This document shows positions 21,631 through 32,100 of a stretch of 64,000 bases of DNA, in pieces. The stretch covers positions 1 to 64,000 of the forward strand of contig JAULBX010000003.1 in assembly GCA_032358255.1 (NCBI GenBank). Direction: 5' to 3'. Position numbers and translations under genes: made by a program. How positions within the stretch are numbered: the stretch's first letter is position 1; each line of letters starts with the position of its first letter. The DNA comes from Heterotrichella gracilis. Lineage: Eukaryota > Sar > Xanthophyceae > Tribonematales > Xanthonemataceae. The notes beneath the pieces are model-generated. The model ran no database searches. It was not told the origin of the DNA and worked only from the letters and a program-made list of their open reading frames with translations.

Positions 21631-22679
21631 TGGGGTATTGAGGGTTTTGACTGTTTGTTGACATCATTTTATGGACCTTTTTTGGGGTACAGGTACGGTC
21701 TGCCGTACAACGTCGCCCTGCACATTTTGTATTATTTACAATTGCATTAGGTTTCTGTCGCTTGGCGACAGCATACAGTGTACCTGCAGGGATCGTGCGT
21801 CTGTCTTCAGCAGAAACTTGAATGGGCAATGAGGAGCTGGTGGGAATTTCTGTGATATTATGATTACTAGAAAGCAAGCCAGAGTAATGGCTGGATTATT
21901 GGGTACAGTCGTGGAAGGGGATGTTGCAATGGGTGTTCTTGTATTCATTGGTGTTATAATTAGGGGAATTGGGTGCCGCAGCGGTTGTTTTGCAAAACGT
22001 TTTTTTTGCGGCAGCACTATGGGGACCGGGGGCTTGGCATTGAAGAACTGATCATTGACAATGTATAACAAGGTGGTCAGGTGAATGGGGCTGACTTTGT
22101 GGATTCATTGGGGGCGCATGGGAATGCGCGTGGGATTCGTGATTTTTGGGGCGAAGGATGGGTGCAGTGCGTGGCATTGGATTGATTGGCAATTGCAATT
22201 GGCATTGACTCAAACTTTAAGTAGAGCTTATGTACAGTACTGGAAGGCCATGCCGTTTTTGTCGATTCCCGGCAGGATTTGGGAACACAATCCGTTATGG
22301 GCAACTTTCATATCACTTCTTACATGGATGATCCTGATTCTTGTAACAAATGTCCTCAGTAACTGCCGGTAACTGGCTCCACTGAAGGTACCAGTAATTA
22401 ATATTTATTGGCGGCCCGGCCAATGGCAAAAATGGCACACTGTCAGTGATTGCAATTGCATGCAGTAGCTGCTACTGTAGCACGTTGTCTGAGCCGCGCA
22501 TTTGAATATGGCGCATTTAAAGCACAACAGCTCAACAAGTAGTGGGCACTGTGAACACAGCTGCCAATAAAACACACAAGCAGTGTGTCACTCGTGGTCC
22601 AGCACCTCACAATGTTTCCGCCAAGGTCCAGCAGTTGTGTACTCCAGACACTGCACGAGGACAAAATCACGCAGCTAGG
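21631..22679. other. intergenic, ABC1K to F-box gene
   Basis: About 1 kb, AT-richer than the flanking genes. Open frames here are short and lack homology or coding character that I can recognise. Confidence 0.5.
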
Positions 22680-24560
22680 CTAGCGTGGCGTAGCGTAACA
22701 AACCACGATATATGCATGCTCACTGTTCCTGGACTTGGCGCGGGTCACGACTGTGCCATGCGCCTTCAAGGTGGCCTTCAAGGTGCCATGCCCCTCCAAG
22801 TTGGCCTTGCGACCACGCAAGTGATCCAAATGGGCCTGCACCCACCGCCTGGCAGCCAGCATGTCGGCACCACCCTCCGCCTCCACCGCCACCTCCTCCA
22901 TCCTCACGCCCCTCCTCTGCCCATGTGATGGCTGTGTGCACATGCTAACGCCCTCCACCGCTATCTCCCACCCCTGCCCAGCCACCCGCAGCTGCTTTGG
23001 GTGGTTTCGAAGCTGTAATCCAGGGTGCAGGGGGGCGGCGAGGGTCACCCAAGGATATCCCATAGCATCAAGAAAGACAAGCTTAGGCAAGGCTGGCAGC
23101 TCAAGGCAATCTACAGCTATGCCTTCCCAGGCAATCACAGTGAGCTCCTGAACCGTGACTGGCACGTGCGGGAGCAGCCGTGGTGCAATTCTTTGGTCAG
23201 CATTGAGCCACAGGCTGCGCACGGGTGGCAGGAAGCGCGCCCAATCATCCGCTGCCAGCATTGGCGCCGTCTCATATGATGTGTAGGCTGTGAGTGCAAG
23301 CTCCTCCAGGCCAGCGGGCCACCAGGGCGACCCATGGGGCAGCTGCAGTGCTGCACTGAAGGCTTTGAGCTTGAGAGCTGTGAGCGCGGTTGCAGGCCGC
23401 AGGTCCAAAGCAAACTCTGGACCATATACCTTGAGCTTCAAGCTGCGCAGCTGGGGCAGGCTGCTGAGTGGAAGGCGCCATGTGACTGGGAGGAAGGGGA
23501 GGCTGTACGCACTTGTACCCACACAAAATGCAGCATCCACCACTGACGGTAGGGGTGGCAACAGGTAGGGGTCATGCCGCGTCTCAAAAGGCCCGCATTG
23601 ATATTCCAAATTCAAGGAAAGGCTGGTGAGCGCTGACAGGCTGCTGAGGTGTGTGGTGATAGCTGACCAGCCCACATCCACTTCCGTGGGCTGGTCCCAA
23701 AATGCGGTCACCGTTAGGTGCAGCGCCTGCAGCCGATGCAGGCCTGCAATAGCCTCAAAAAGGGGTTCGAAGAACTGCATCTGTGGCTCACTTGGGGTCT
23801 CGAGCACTTTGAGACGCAGCAGCTGTGCCCGCCCAGGAGCCAGTGCAGTCACATGCTGCACGCCCTCCTCAAGCGTGAGCCGCATATGTAGGCTGAGCTC
23901 TCTTGTGTGCTGCAGATGCGTGTGCAGCCTCTTGTGGGGCAGCCACCTATCCACCCGCTCCCACAGCACGCCCTGGCGGTGCAGCAAGTTGTACCAGCGC
24001 TTGCAGACGGTGGTCACGTGTATGCGCTGGGTCATGCGCAGGCACAGCAGCACCTGCAGCGACAGGAGCAGCGCTGTCATTGCGCCACTCAGATGGGTAG
24101 GGTATTGGTAGTTACCCTAGCGTGCAGTGACTTTAGACAGACCTGCCTGGCGTTGAGTGTGCAAGACTGACTGCTGACCTTGTTCTTTGGCAGTAACAAG
24201 CCTGCATGAGCGGGGTACAGTGCATGTATGTGCAAGTATGCGAAGAAGGCCCTAGTTCTACATTGTTGAAGCGTTTGCAAGTACATGTGCACCTGAAATG
24301 CAGTATGGCACTGGCAAGGCCTGGCGGTGGTCAACCTGTGCCCATGCAGGGTCGCCCGCACTATCTAGTGAGGAAACTAGACAATGGTGCAAAGGATTCC
24401 CTGCTGTTTGCAAAGGGAAACCCTCTGGTCTGACCCGGGGCTGTGATCCCTGGCCTAGCACATGCGCATTTACCATTACCTGTGCCAGGGCGTCATCAGG
24501 CAGGCTGTTGATATGTCCTCTGGCAGGCTGCGATTTCTCAGAAGGAACCCGAGAGCCCAT
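22680..24560 (-). CDS. F-box/LRR protein unrelated to the A-D cluster
   Basis: Two phase-0 exons: 24480-24560 and 22680-24053, giving 484 residues. The single intron splits the F-box, INSLPDDALAQ / VLLCLRMTQRIHV followed by TVCKRWYNLL, at a position typical of F-box proteins. The body is leucine-rich (LQALHLTVTAFW, LTSLSLNLEYQ, LRSLKLKVYG, LEELALTAYTS), an irregular LRR superhelix. The last ~90 residues, after the repeats, are not LRR-like. The expected role is an SCF ubiquitin-ligase adaptor (family knowledge; no target can be named). Sequence similarity to the A-D proteins is limited to the general fold. The gene looks intact. Confidence 0.85.
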
Positions 24561-24607
24561 GGAGCAGGTTGCAGTATATTGCTGTGAAGGCAGAGCACGC
24601 TGTACAA

Positions 24608-25166
24608 TCACTTGGAAAAGAAGTGGGCGATGTAGGCGATTGTGCGGGTTATGAACCCGTAGAAGAAAAAGGCACCCGCCCAAAGGAAGATGTAGCCGTA
24701 TATCGTTTGTGCCAGAGGCGAAGTGAAGGTTTCCTTCGTTTTCGCCAGCACCTGTGTGGAGCAGGCCATGCCAGCATCAGTGGTCAGCTCAACACAGGCA
24801 AGACACAAACGGACATACGCAAGACGCAGCGAGGCAAGGTGGGTTTACACTCACCGTTTCAAACCCCCCAACGTCAGAGGGCTCGCCTTCCCCTGTCTGA
24901 GTTGATGGGTTGGTGGGTGCCTCAGCAGGGCCGTATTGCTCCTCTTGTTTCCCGGTAGCAGGGCACGCGAGCCTGTTCGTGCGCTGCCTGAAGGCGAGGT
25001 GTAGGCTGGGAATAGGGCGAGCGGGGCAGGACTGGCGGGGGGTGCTCCGATTGGCGCCAGGCAACTGGCAGGAGGGAACAACTGCTGATGCAACCAGACC
25101 AATGCTTGCACTGGACAGGGTAGACGGTGGTACTGATACCAGTAGCCTACACGCTACAGTTCGCAA
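24608..25166 (-). CDS. probable small plastid-targeted single-span membrane protein
   Basis: Model: exon 1 24855-25166 and exon 2 24608-24787, joined in phase 0 through a GTGAGT donor and a T-rich acceptor ending TTGAG. Exon 1 is Ser/Ala/Pro/Arg-rich and acid-poor for about 70 residues, then turns acidic (GKQEEQYGPAEAP), as in a transit peptide followed by a mature N-terminus. Exon 2 encodes one strong membrane span (IYGYIFLWAGAFFFYGFI) and a short basic tail ending in AHFFSK. I do not recognise the family. The weak point is the start: the exon 1 frame has no ATG before an in-frame stop, so a missing upstream exon, a non-ATG start, or use of the ATG in exon 2 (short ~53-residue protein) are alternatives. 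A TATA-like TTATAA lies about 55 bases upstream of 25166 on this strand. Confidence 0.45.
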
Positions 25167-25916
25167 GGATGAAGAATAAAGAGCGTTTATTTAGGCGCGA
25201 GCAGTGAACGGGTTGCGTCTTATAACCTTGGGCGATATGCATGCATGCATGCATGCACAAGGTGCGCTGATACGCGGCTCACGGCCAACCGTAACCCTGT
25301 GGACCAATAAGCTGAGCTTGAGAGCCGCTTGCAAGGTCGAGGCTGGCCTGGCCTCTCAAACTTTGAGTCAAAGGCACGCTGCAAACGTGTACTGTCGTGA
25401 CTTCAGCTGACTTCACCTAGGTCTACACAGCTTGCTAGGGTTTAGGGTTTAGGTGGCTGACACATAGCACAAAGTGTCAGCTGAACTAGCAGCGAGTTGA
25501 GCGTTGCATATGCGTTGATACGCTAGTTGAACCTTGCGCAACCCTGCTTCACAAATGGGGTCTCACCAGGTCTCACAAAATTATTGCAGCGCATACGGTA
25601 TGAAAAAATATATAAATTTCCAACCAAAATGTCGCAGATCTGCGTAAAATAGACGCTGACCCTGGTGATGAGGTGATTTTTGTAACAAAGACTGTTGATA
25701 ATGGTACAAATTCCCAGTGGCATTCTGGTAGTCTTTGAACCGGGCGTGCGCCTGAACTGGACTCCCCTGATTGCTCCAGGACAGGCGCCATCACTCGAGA
25801 CTTCAGGAACTGACCCGCCCTTGCCGCAGGTACATGCAGGCACCACCCGGGGTGACAAAACTATCGCACCCCATCATCACGATAACACAAAACGACAGGT
25901 CATAATCTTGGTAGAT
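25167..25916. other. intergenic with (ATGC)n tract
   Basis: Promoter side of the small membrane-protein gene and 3' side of the TPPP gene. It contains an (ATGC)n tract at 25237-25257 and TTTAGGG repeats near 25437. No gene recognised. Confidence 0.5.
25237..25257. repeat. (ATGC)n microsatellite
   Basis: Five copies of ATGC about 70-90 bases upstream of the minus-strand membrane-protein gene, a promoter-proximal position like the tracts upstream of F-box genes A and B. Confidence 0.85.
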
Positions 25917-27153
25917 TTACTTCTGGTTGAGTGATCCCAAGTGGTTGGCGGGGTGCGACTTGTCAACATTGCTGGGACCACCGCGGGCGTACACACCTGC
26001 AAGGCAGGGGCACAGATCATAAACGAACATGTCCATTTTGACCTGGAGAGGGGTCATGCAGGAGTGGTGGGCTATTGATGATGCATGATGCAAACAGCGT
26101 CCTCGCTGCATCCACCATGCTACCATGCCATGTTGCATACGTCCAGCAATGACCAGACAGTCTGCTTTCAACTACACCTTTGCTGACATGCCTATAGTGC
26201 ATAATCTGCATCATGCTTTATCATGCGGGTTGGCATGATGATGCAGGTGGTGGTGATCACCCGCAATATTGATGGGCTACTCTGTTGTGACCATGGTAAG
26301 TTAGCTACCACTCAGAACCTTCCATTGAAACCTAAAGGCACTAAACCCTACATGCCTCACCTGTGTACAGTGACTTGTCGTCATGGAAGCGGCAGGTCTC
26401 AGCCTTGGTGCCGTTGCGCTGGGGTCCGCCGCATGATAGCACTGCGTGCCTGATGTCGTTCTCGTCGCACCCCTTGGCCTCTGCCAGGAGCACCAGGGCG
26501 GCCTCAAAGTCCTTGAAGGTGATCTTGCGCTGGCCCTGAGGGTGGAAAAAATGGAAATAAATGTCAGTACAGTACTTTATTTGCTGTTACCACCTGTCAG
26601 TACATGTGGAGCAATTGCGTTTGATATGCCACCAGTGGCCTGGAAGCTGATACATGGCGGATAACAGGGATTGAATGTGCACAACAGCCTCAAAGTCCTT
26701 GAATATGATTTTTACGCTGGCCTTGGATGTGGGGATTTTTGTTGAAGTGGACAAAGCTAATGAACACAACTGCTTAGCCTGTGGCCACAGGCTAATCACG
26801 TGTGTTCACAGTAACTTCACAGTTACAGTACTGCACATAGCGCGGGTCAGCCTGTGTGTCTACAGGCATTGCAACATTGCCTAATGTGATCTGCCACATT
26901 TTCCCTTCTTGGGCGCTAGCGCTGGACTGGCATTGAATATAAACAATGTGGTTATTGGGTAGTCGGCTGGTCAGCATACCTTGACCTTGACCTTGGAGAA
27001 GATGATGTCCACGGTTGTGGTGGTCACCTTGCCACCGATGAGGCCGCACTCCTTGCACATCTTGGCAAACTTGCCGCCGTCCAGCATGTCTCCAGCCTTG
27101 CCACCGCCAAAGGTGGCGTAGCTGGTGAATACGTTCCTGAGGTCGTCAGACAT
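25917..27153 (-). CDS. TPPP/p25-alpha family protein
   Basis: Three exons: 26980-27153, 26361-26535 and 25917-25996 (phases 0 and 1), giving 142 residues, the usual length for short p25-alpha proteins. Family signatures: MSDDLRNVFTSYATFGGG at the start, FAKMCKECGLIGGKVTTTTV with DIIFSKVK in the core, KITFKDFEAAL, and the C-terminal GVYARGGPSNVDKSHPAN. p25-alpha/TPPP proteins bind and bundle microtubules and in protists are found with cilia and flagella (family knowledge), so a flagellar or basal-body role is the likely inference. The ATG at 27153 was chosen because homologues start at this Met; a pyrimidine-rich AG a few bases upstream suggests a 5' UTR intron. Intron 1 holds a decayed copy of the start of exon 2. 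Confidence 0.92.
26687..26740 (-). repeat. echo of TPPP exon 2 start
   Basis: GCCTCAAAGTCCTTGAA and onward repeats 26501-26535 with scattered changes, 186 bases 5' of the real exon on the coding strand. Read on the minus strand it still gives IIFKDFEAVV, but no donor follows. Confidence 0.88.
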
Positions 27154-28899
27154 GGTGCCTGGGTTTTCTGCAGCGCAAATACCATGTGTTGGGTTGACGC
27201 TTTCTGTTGCCAATTTCATTCCCAAATGACAGCTGCGGGGGTTTGTGTTGTAGTAATATAAGCAGAAAGGGCATTTTCTCACGCGATGTTGTTGCAAGTC
27301 TTTCTCATATGCGCACACTAGCCAATCACTGTTCATTATTGCTGGCATGCCCACATTCGTTCAATTTCAACCAAGGAAAAGAGTTCTCAAAGGGTTCATC
27401 ACCATTCACTTCTGTTATATACAGTGATATCGCATTTAACAGGTGTCTTATGTGGCAGGTTGCAGGGTATTTGCGAAGCAAACCTCGAGGTAGTCTATAC
27501 TACAGAACAAGATGTGGCATCCTGAGATTGCGAGACAATGCCAACGGTTGCTCCAACGAACAAAAGAAGTGAGCACGTTTGTACAATACACCAAACACAT
27601 CGAACCTGCTGAACAACGTTTATTCAAGAAGCTGGCCAGCCGTATACATCTAGCTACTCGTGCACAACCTCGACCAGCTGGCGATCGAAAATCTTGGCGC
27701 GCAATTGGCGCGCAACCTGCTTTGACGCTACCCACTAGGCTTTGTAAGTATCAGCAACTACTTTCGCACCGTTTGTTTACTTTTGTGGCCAGCCCTAACG
27801 GATTCAACCAGGTTGTGCAAGGCTGTCCTTACCTCGACAATGTCCAGGCTGCGCACGGTTCCACAGATGCGCTTGACAGCAGCAGACTCTAGTTCAACCC
27901 TCAAAGCTATTCAGAGCTAAAGTGGTTCGTATGCAAGTGGAAATTTGTTGCCTTGAACCCAAGGCTCGACGTCAGTACTCCTCTGCGTCGGAGAGCCGGC
28001 CCTGTGGTCAGCTGACTGGGCCCTCCTCGTTTTGGCAAACGTTTTCCGCTCACCCTACAGGCTCTTCTTATTTGCTGCAGGCCAACTTTAAGGTGCAAAA
28101 TGTTCAGTCCCATCTGCTTTAAATTGCCCGTGACAATGAAAGGCAACGCCCAACACCACAGGGAATGTTGACATGGACTATGCTACTCTGCACATATGCA
28201 TGCGGGGCACCATCCTTCTAGCCAAATTGGATTGAATATGTGTGCGCACCCCTAGGGCCCACTGGCAGGCAGTGCGTTACCCTGCATCAGCAGATGCTGC
28301 AGCTGCCACAAAGCAGCTGAATCTGTGGACCACATCATAACGCTGTGCAATCAAAGCTTGCAGGACAACCCTGCATCGGCTGGTTGCAACGCCCTACACC
28401 ATCTCACCCAGTCACAGTCAGGCAGTGACTGTCAAATTGAATGCTATGCACACACATCACCCTCTTGAGGAGTGTGTTGCACATAATGACATATCCCAAA
28501 CAGGGCACATTAATCAGTTGCCAGTACCACACACAATGTTGCCCAATGCCACTCTGCCACTGAATTGCATGCCGGCTGAACCCTGGGCAACCCCCTTCCC
28601 ACCCAATGCCCCTTGTCCAACGCTCATCACTCGCCAACATACCACCACTCCCTCCCCATTCATGTGCCATGCTGAACCCCTTGTCCAGCGCAGGGCACCA
28701 CCACCTGCTCCGTGCACCACCCTGATGGTGGCGGTGGTGGGCCACCACCCTTCTTGATGGCCCCCCTCCCCCATCCCCACATGCGCGTGCCTGGCGGTTT
28801 TTCTTGCTCCCCACTCCATTCCTTGCACAGAGGGTTGGCACTGCGCGCCCTAGGCATGTATTCCCCCTTGCACCAGCCCCCCACCCACCCGCTCTCAGG
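27154..28899. other. intergenic, TPPP to SEC24
   Basis: Mostly without recognisable genes; see the tentative reading frame at 27512. The part after about 28580 contains degenerate copies of the SEC24 3' end. Confidence 0.45.
27512..27892 (+). CDS. hypothetical protein, weak
   Basis: ATG-started frame of 126 residues, divergent from TPPP. The first 50 residues could form an amphipathic helix (RQCQRLLQRTKEV, RLFKKLASRIHL); the rest is unremarkable. No family recognised and no flanking exons can be assigned with confidence. It may be a chance frame. Confidence 0.2.
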   Translation: MWHPEIARQCQRLLQRTKEVSTFVQYTKHIEPAEQRLFKKLASRIHLATRAQPRPAGDRKSWRAIGAQPALTLPTRLCKYQQLLSHRLFTFVASPNGFNQVVQGCPYLDNVQAAHGSTDALDSSRL

Positions 28900-29090
28900 C
28901 CTTGCCCAACTGCAACAGCTGCGCCCAAACCCGCGCTCACGCCTTGGTCAACAGCACCCTCCTTGTGCCTCCCGCTCAGGCCTTGGCCGACTGCACCGAC
29001 TTGTGCAGCTGCGCCATGTAGGCCAGGTAGCAAGGCGCTGCCTGGTTGAAGTCCTCCACATAAAAAAAGGGCGTGCCTCATGCAGTGTGC
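28900..29090 (-). repeat. echoes of the SEC24 last exon in its 3' flank
   Basis: From 28978 (AGGCCTTGGCCGACTGCACC and onward) the sequence copies the 3' end of exon 16 at 29171 with a 193-base offset, including the stop-codon context. Shorter, more decayed copies of the same start (GCCTTGCCCAACTGC near 28901, GCCTTGGTCAACAGC near 28941) precede it. Confidence 0.88.
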
Positions 29091-29168
29091 CCCGGCAATA
29101 ACCGTAGCAAAGCTAATAGGCGCCCCTTCGCACGCGCAGCTGATGCCCAACCCCAAACCACACCGCAC

Positions 29169-32100
29169 TCAGGCCTTGGCCGACTGCACTGATTTATGCA
29201 GCTGCGCCATGTAGTCCATGTAACTAGGCGCCGCCTGGCTGCGGTCCTCCACGAAGAAGGGCATCAGATTTGCCTCCTGGGGTGTGCCCTGCGCTATCAC
29301 GTAGCACAGCTGGTAGGTGCCGTACCGCGCGCGCAGCTGGTGTACAACCGCGTTGATGCGCTGGCTCAGCTCGCAGCCTGGACGGGGGGGCTCCACCGAC
29401 AGGGCCAGGAGGTCGGAGGCTGAGGAGGTGCGCACGTCGGGGCCAAAAGCCTGCGGGGACGAGGGCAAGAGTTAGGGTTTACTGGGTGTTTAGGGTTTGC
29501 TGGGTGTTGGGTGGGGTGGGTGGGACGGGGTGTGTGCCACCCAGTGGGGATTTGGGGGGATTGCAGGCACATGGCATGACCAATTGCATGTGAGTGGCAC
29601 CAGGTGGAGTCCATGGCTACATGAACATCTAACCAACAACTAACTGCATGCTGCCACCACTGTACTAAAAAAGCTCTTAAAATTGCAAGTCGACAATATC
29701 GATGGATGGTATACAAACCGCCGATCATGTATGCAGTACAAGTATGGGAGGGGGAAGCAAATTTACGCAATCCATCTTTATCATTGTTCCACTTCATCAG
29801 TTGGCACTTCCCCCACCCCCCCGACTCCCACCCACTCACCTGCACCATGATTTCCTGCGTGACCCCCCTGCCCAACCCTCTCATATTTAAAGAGTCTTTT
29901 CTTTTTGTGTTATTATCACTTTTAATTATTTCCTCTTACCTGCACCATGAACTCCTGCGTGACCCCCCTGCCCAGCCACAGCACCAGCACCCTCCCATTG
30001 TCCATGAGGTAGGCGCCGGAGGGGTCAAGGTGCTCCAGCGACAGGGGGGCGGTGGGGGGCAGGATGACGTGGCCGTCGGCGCCCTGGGGTGGGGGGAGGT
30101 GAGGGGGGTCAATGGGGGGAGGCAATGTGTTTGGGGAGAGGGCAGTGCAGGCATTGGCGCATCAAGGCTGGGGCAATGTGGATGTGGGGGGAGGGAGGTG
30201 GGGTTCTCGTGGCAACGCATATGTGTGTGTGTGTGGTGGGGTAGGGAGGGTGGGCACATGCAGGGCATTGCTGAGAAGGTGGGGAGGGGACACGCGAGGC
30301 AGCGCAAGCAACCTCCCCAACCAGGTGGGAGATCAACCTAAACACTAAACCCTAGACAATGGTATAGCAGGCTGCTGCGCCGCAGGCAGCCCACCCACCT
30401 GCGTTCCCCAGTGCCCCTCCAGCTGGTAGACCGGGTAGAGCGCAGGGTAGATGAGGCGCAGCAGCTTGGGCGTGCTTGCCGCCACGATCTCGTGGCCAAT
30501 GGCGATGCGCTCGTCGGACTTGACGTCGCGCGCGCCACGCAGAGCGGCGGTCTTCATCAGGGCTGCGGGGTGGAAGGCGAGGGGTGGGTAAGCGTGGAGC
30601 ACGTGGAGAGTCCTTGGGGTAAGTGGTGAAGTTTGTGGTAACCGAAAACTGTCCTAGCGCCACCCACACACAGGCGCCACAGCTGCAGGCGCTTGGAAAA
30701 GTTGTTACGCCATCAGGCATACCCTACCACAACCCTACAGCCCATGCCACCCACATCGCTGGGCAACAGGTACTTGTCCAACACCATCAACCCCATCCCC
30801 CACCCACCCGCCACCCACCTAGGCACCACAGCGGCAGGAACTTGAGCGCGTTGGGCATCATGAGGCCACCCGCCCCCGGACCGCCCATGAAGCCCCCACC
30901 ACCTCCCGCAGCACCCCCCAGCAGCCGGAACTCGCGCAGGGCAGACACAAGCTTGGTCTGCAAGGGGGGAAAACCCAGCAAATTTGAGATTGACAATGCA
31001 GGCAGGGACAACAGGAATTTTTCACATGACCATGTACTCAATGAAATGTTAATGACATGAGATCCCAGAAGAGAATGGTATCGGCTGATTTATTCAAGGA
31101 ATGCTCAGGGAACCTTGTAAATTCCAAAGGTGGGAAAAAACTGGGCAACAATGTTGTCATCCATGCTTACTCATGCAAATCCAAGCACCCCGCACCTGCA
31201 TGCCCCTGCCATGCCCCCTCACTGCGCTCTTCTCCACCACCCCCCACCACCACTCAGAACCCTAATTCACAAACACTACATGGCAAACCCTGCACCCACC
31301 TGCATGCCCTGCCGCGCCTCCTCCAGCTTTGAGCTTGCGCTCTTCTCCACCGCCAGCTTGCCAAACATGCACGCGATGGCCCCGGCGTCTGCGTTGCGGT
31401 ACAGGTCGCGCAGGTCGCCTACCACCGGTACAGACATGGTGTGCACCCTGCGGGGGATTACAGGGGTTAAAGGGAGTAAAGACAGGGGGTGTCATGGATT
31501 AACCACGATTTAAATTAATTTGGCGGTTAGGCTGTGTCAGTGACACGCAGCTCTACAGTAGAGTAAGTCTAGGTACAATGATTAAAGTGTAGCAAATATT
31601 GCCTCTGCTGTGAGTCTGACTCATGTCGTTGACTCAATGACATCAAGAGTGCTGGTGTGGGGTGGGGGGTTGAGTGGGGATGAAGGGGGGTTAATCGGTA
31701 AGGGGTGTGCCCAGCAGGGCGCTGTGTGTACCCTGCCATGGGGGTGGTCAGAGGTTGTGTGTGGTTGCCACAGCAAATGCACGGTCCAAGTCAGCAAGAC
31801 AAGGGTAAACACCTACAGACCCAGTGCCCCTCTTTCCACGCACCATGTAACCACCATGCAACCCGACAACCCCCTCACTTCCCAACCACCGCACACATTG
31901 ATCCTACACCCCACCCCCACCCACCTGATCCGCCTCTCCCCGCACGACGCCGTGTACAGCAGCGCGCACTGGATGTAGGCCTGCTGGCTGGTGAGCACAT
32001 TTTCATCCAGTGCCATCTCCACGGCAAAGGCCTTGTCTGGGTCGCATGTGGGCAGCGCCAGCAAGTCGGTGGATCGGATGAAGAAGTGGCCGTGGAATGA

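Noticed and set aside
28404-29168. 254-codon open frame on the minus strand after the SEC24 stop
   Set aside because: Its sequence is largely made of decayed copies of the SEC24 last exon in other frames, with low-complexity Gly-rich translation and no matching family.
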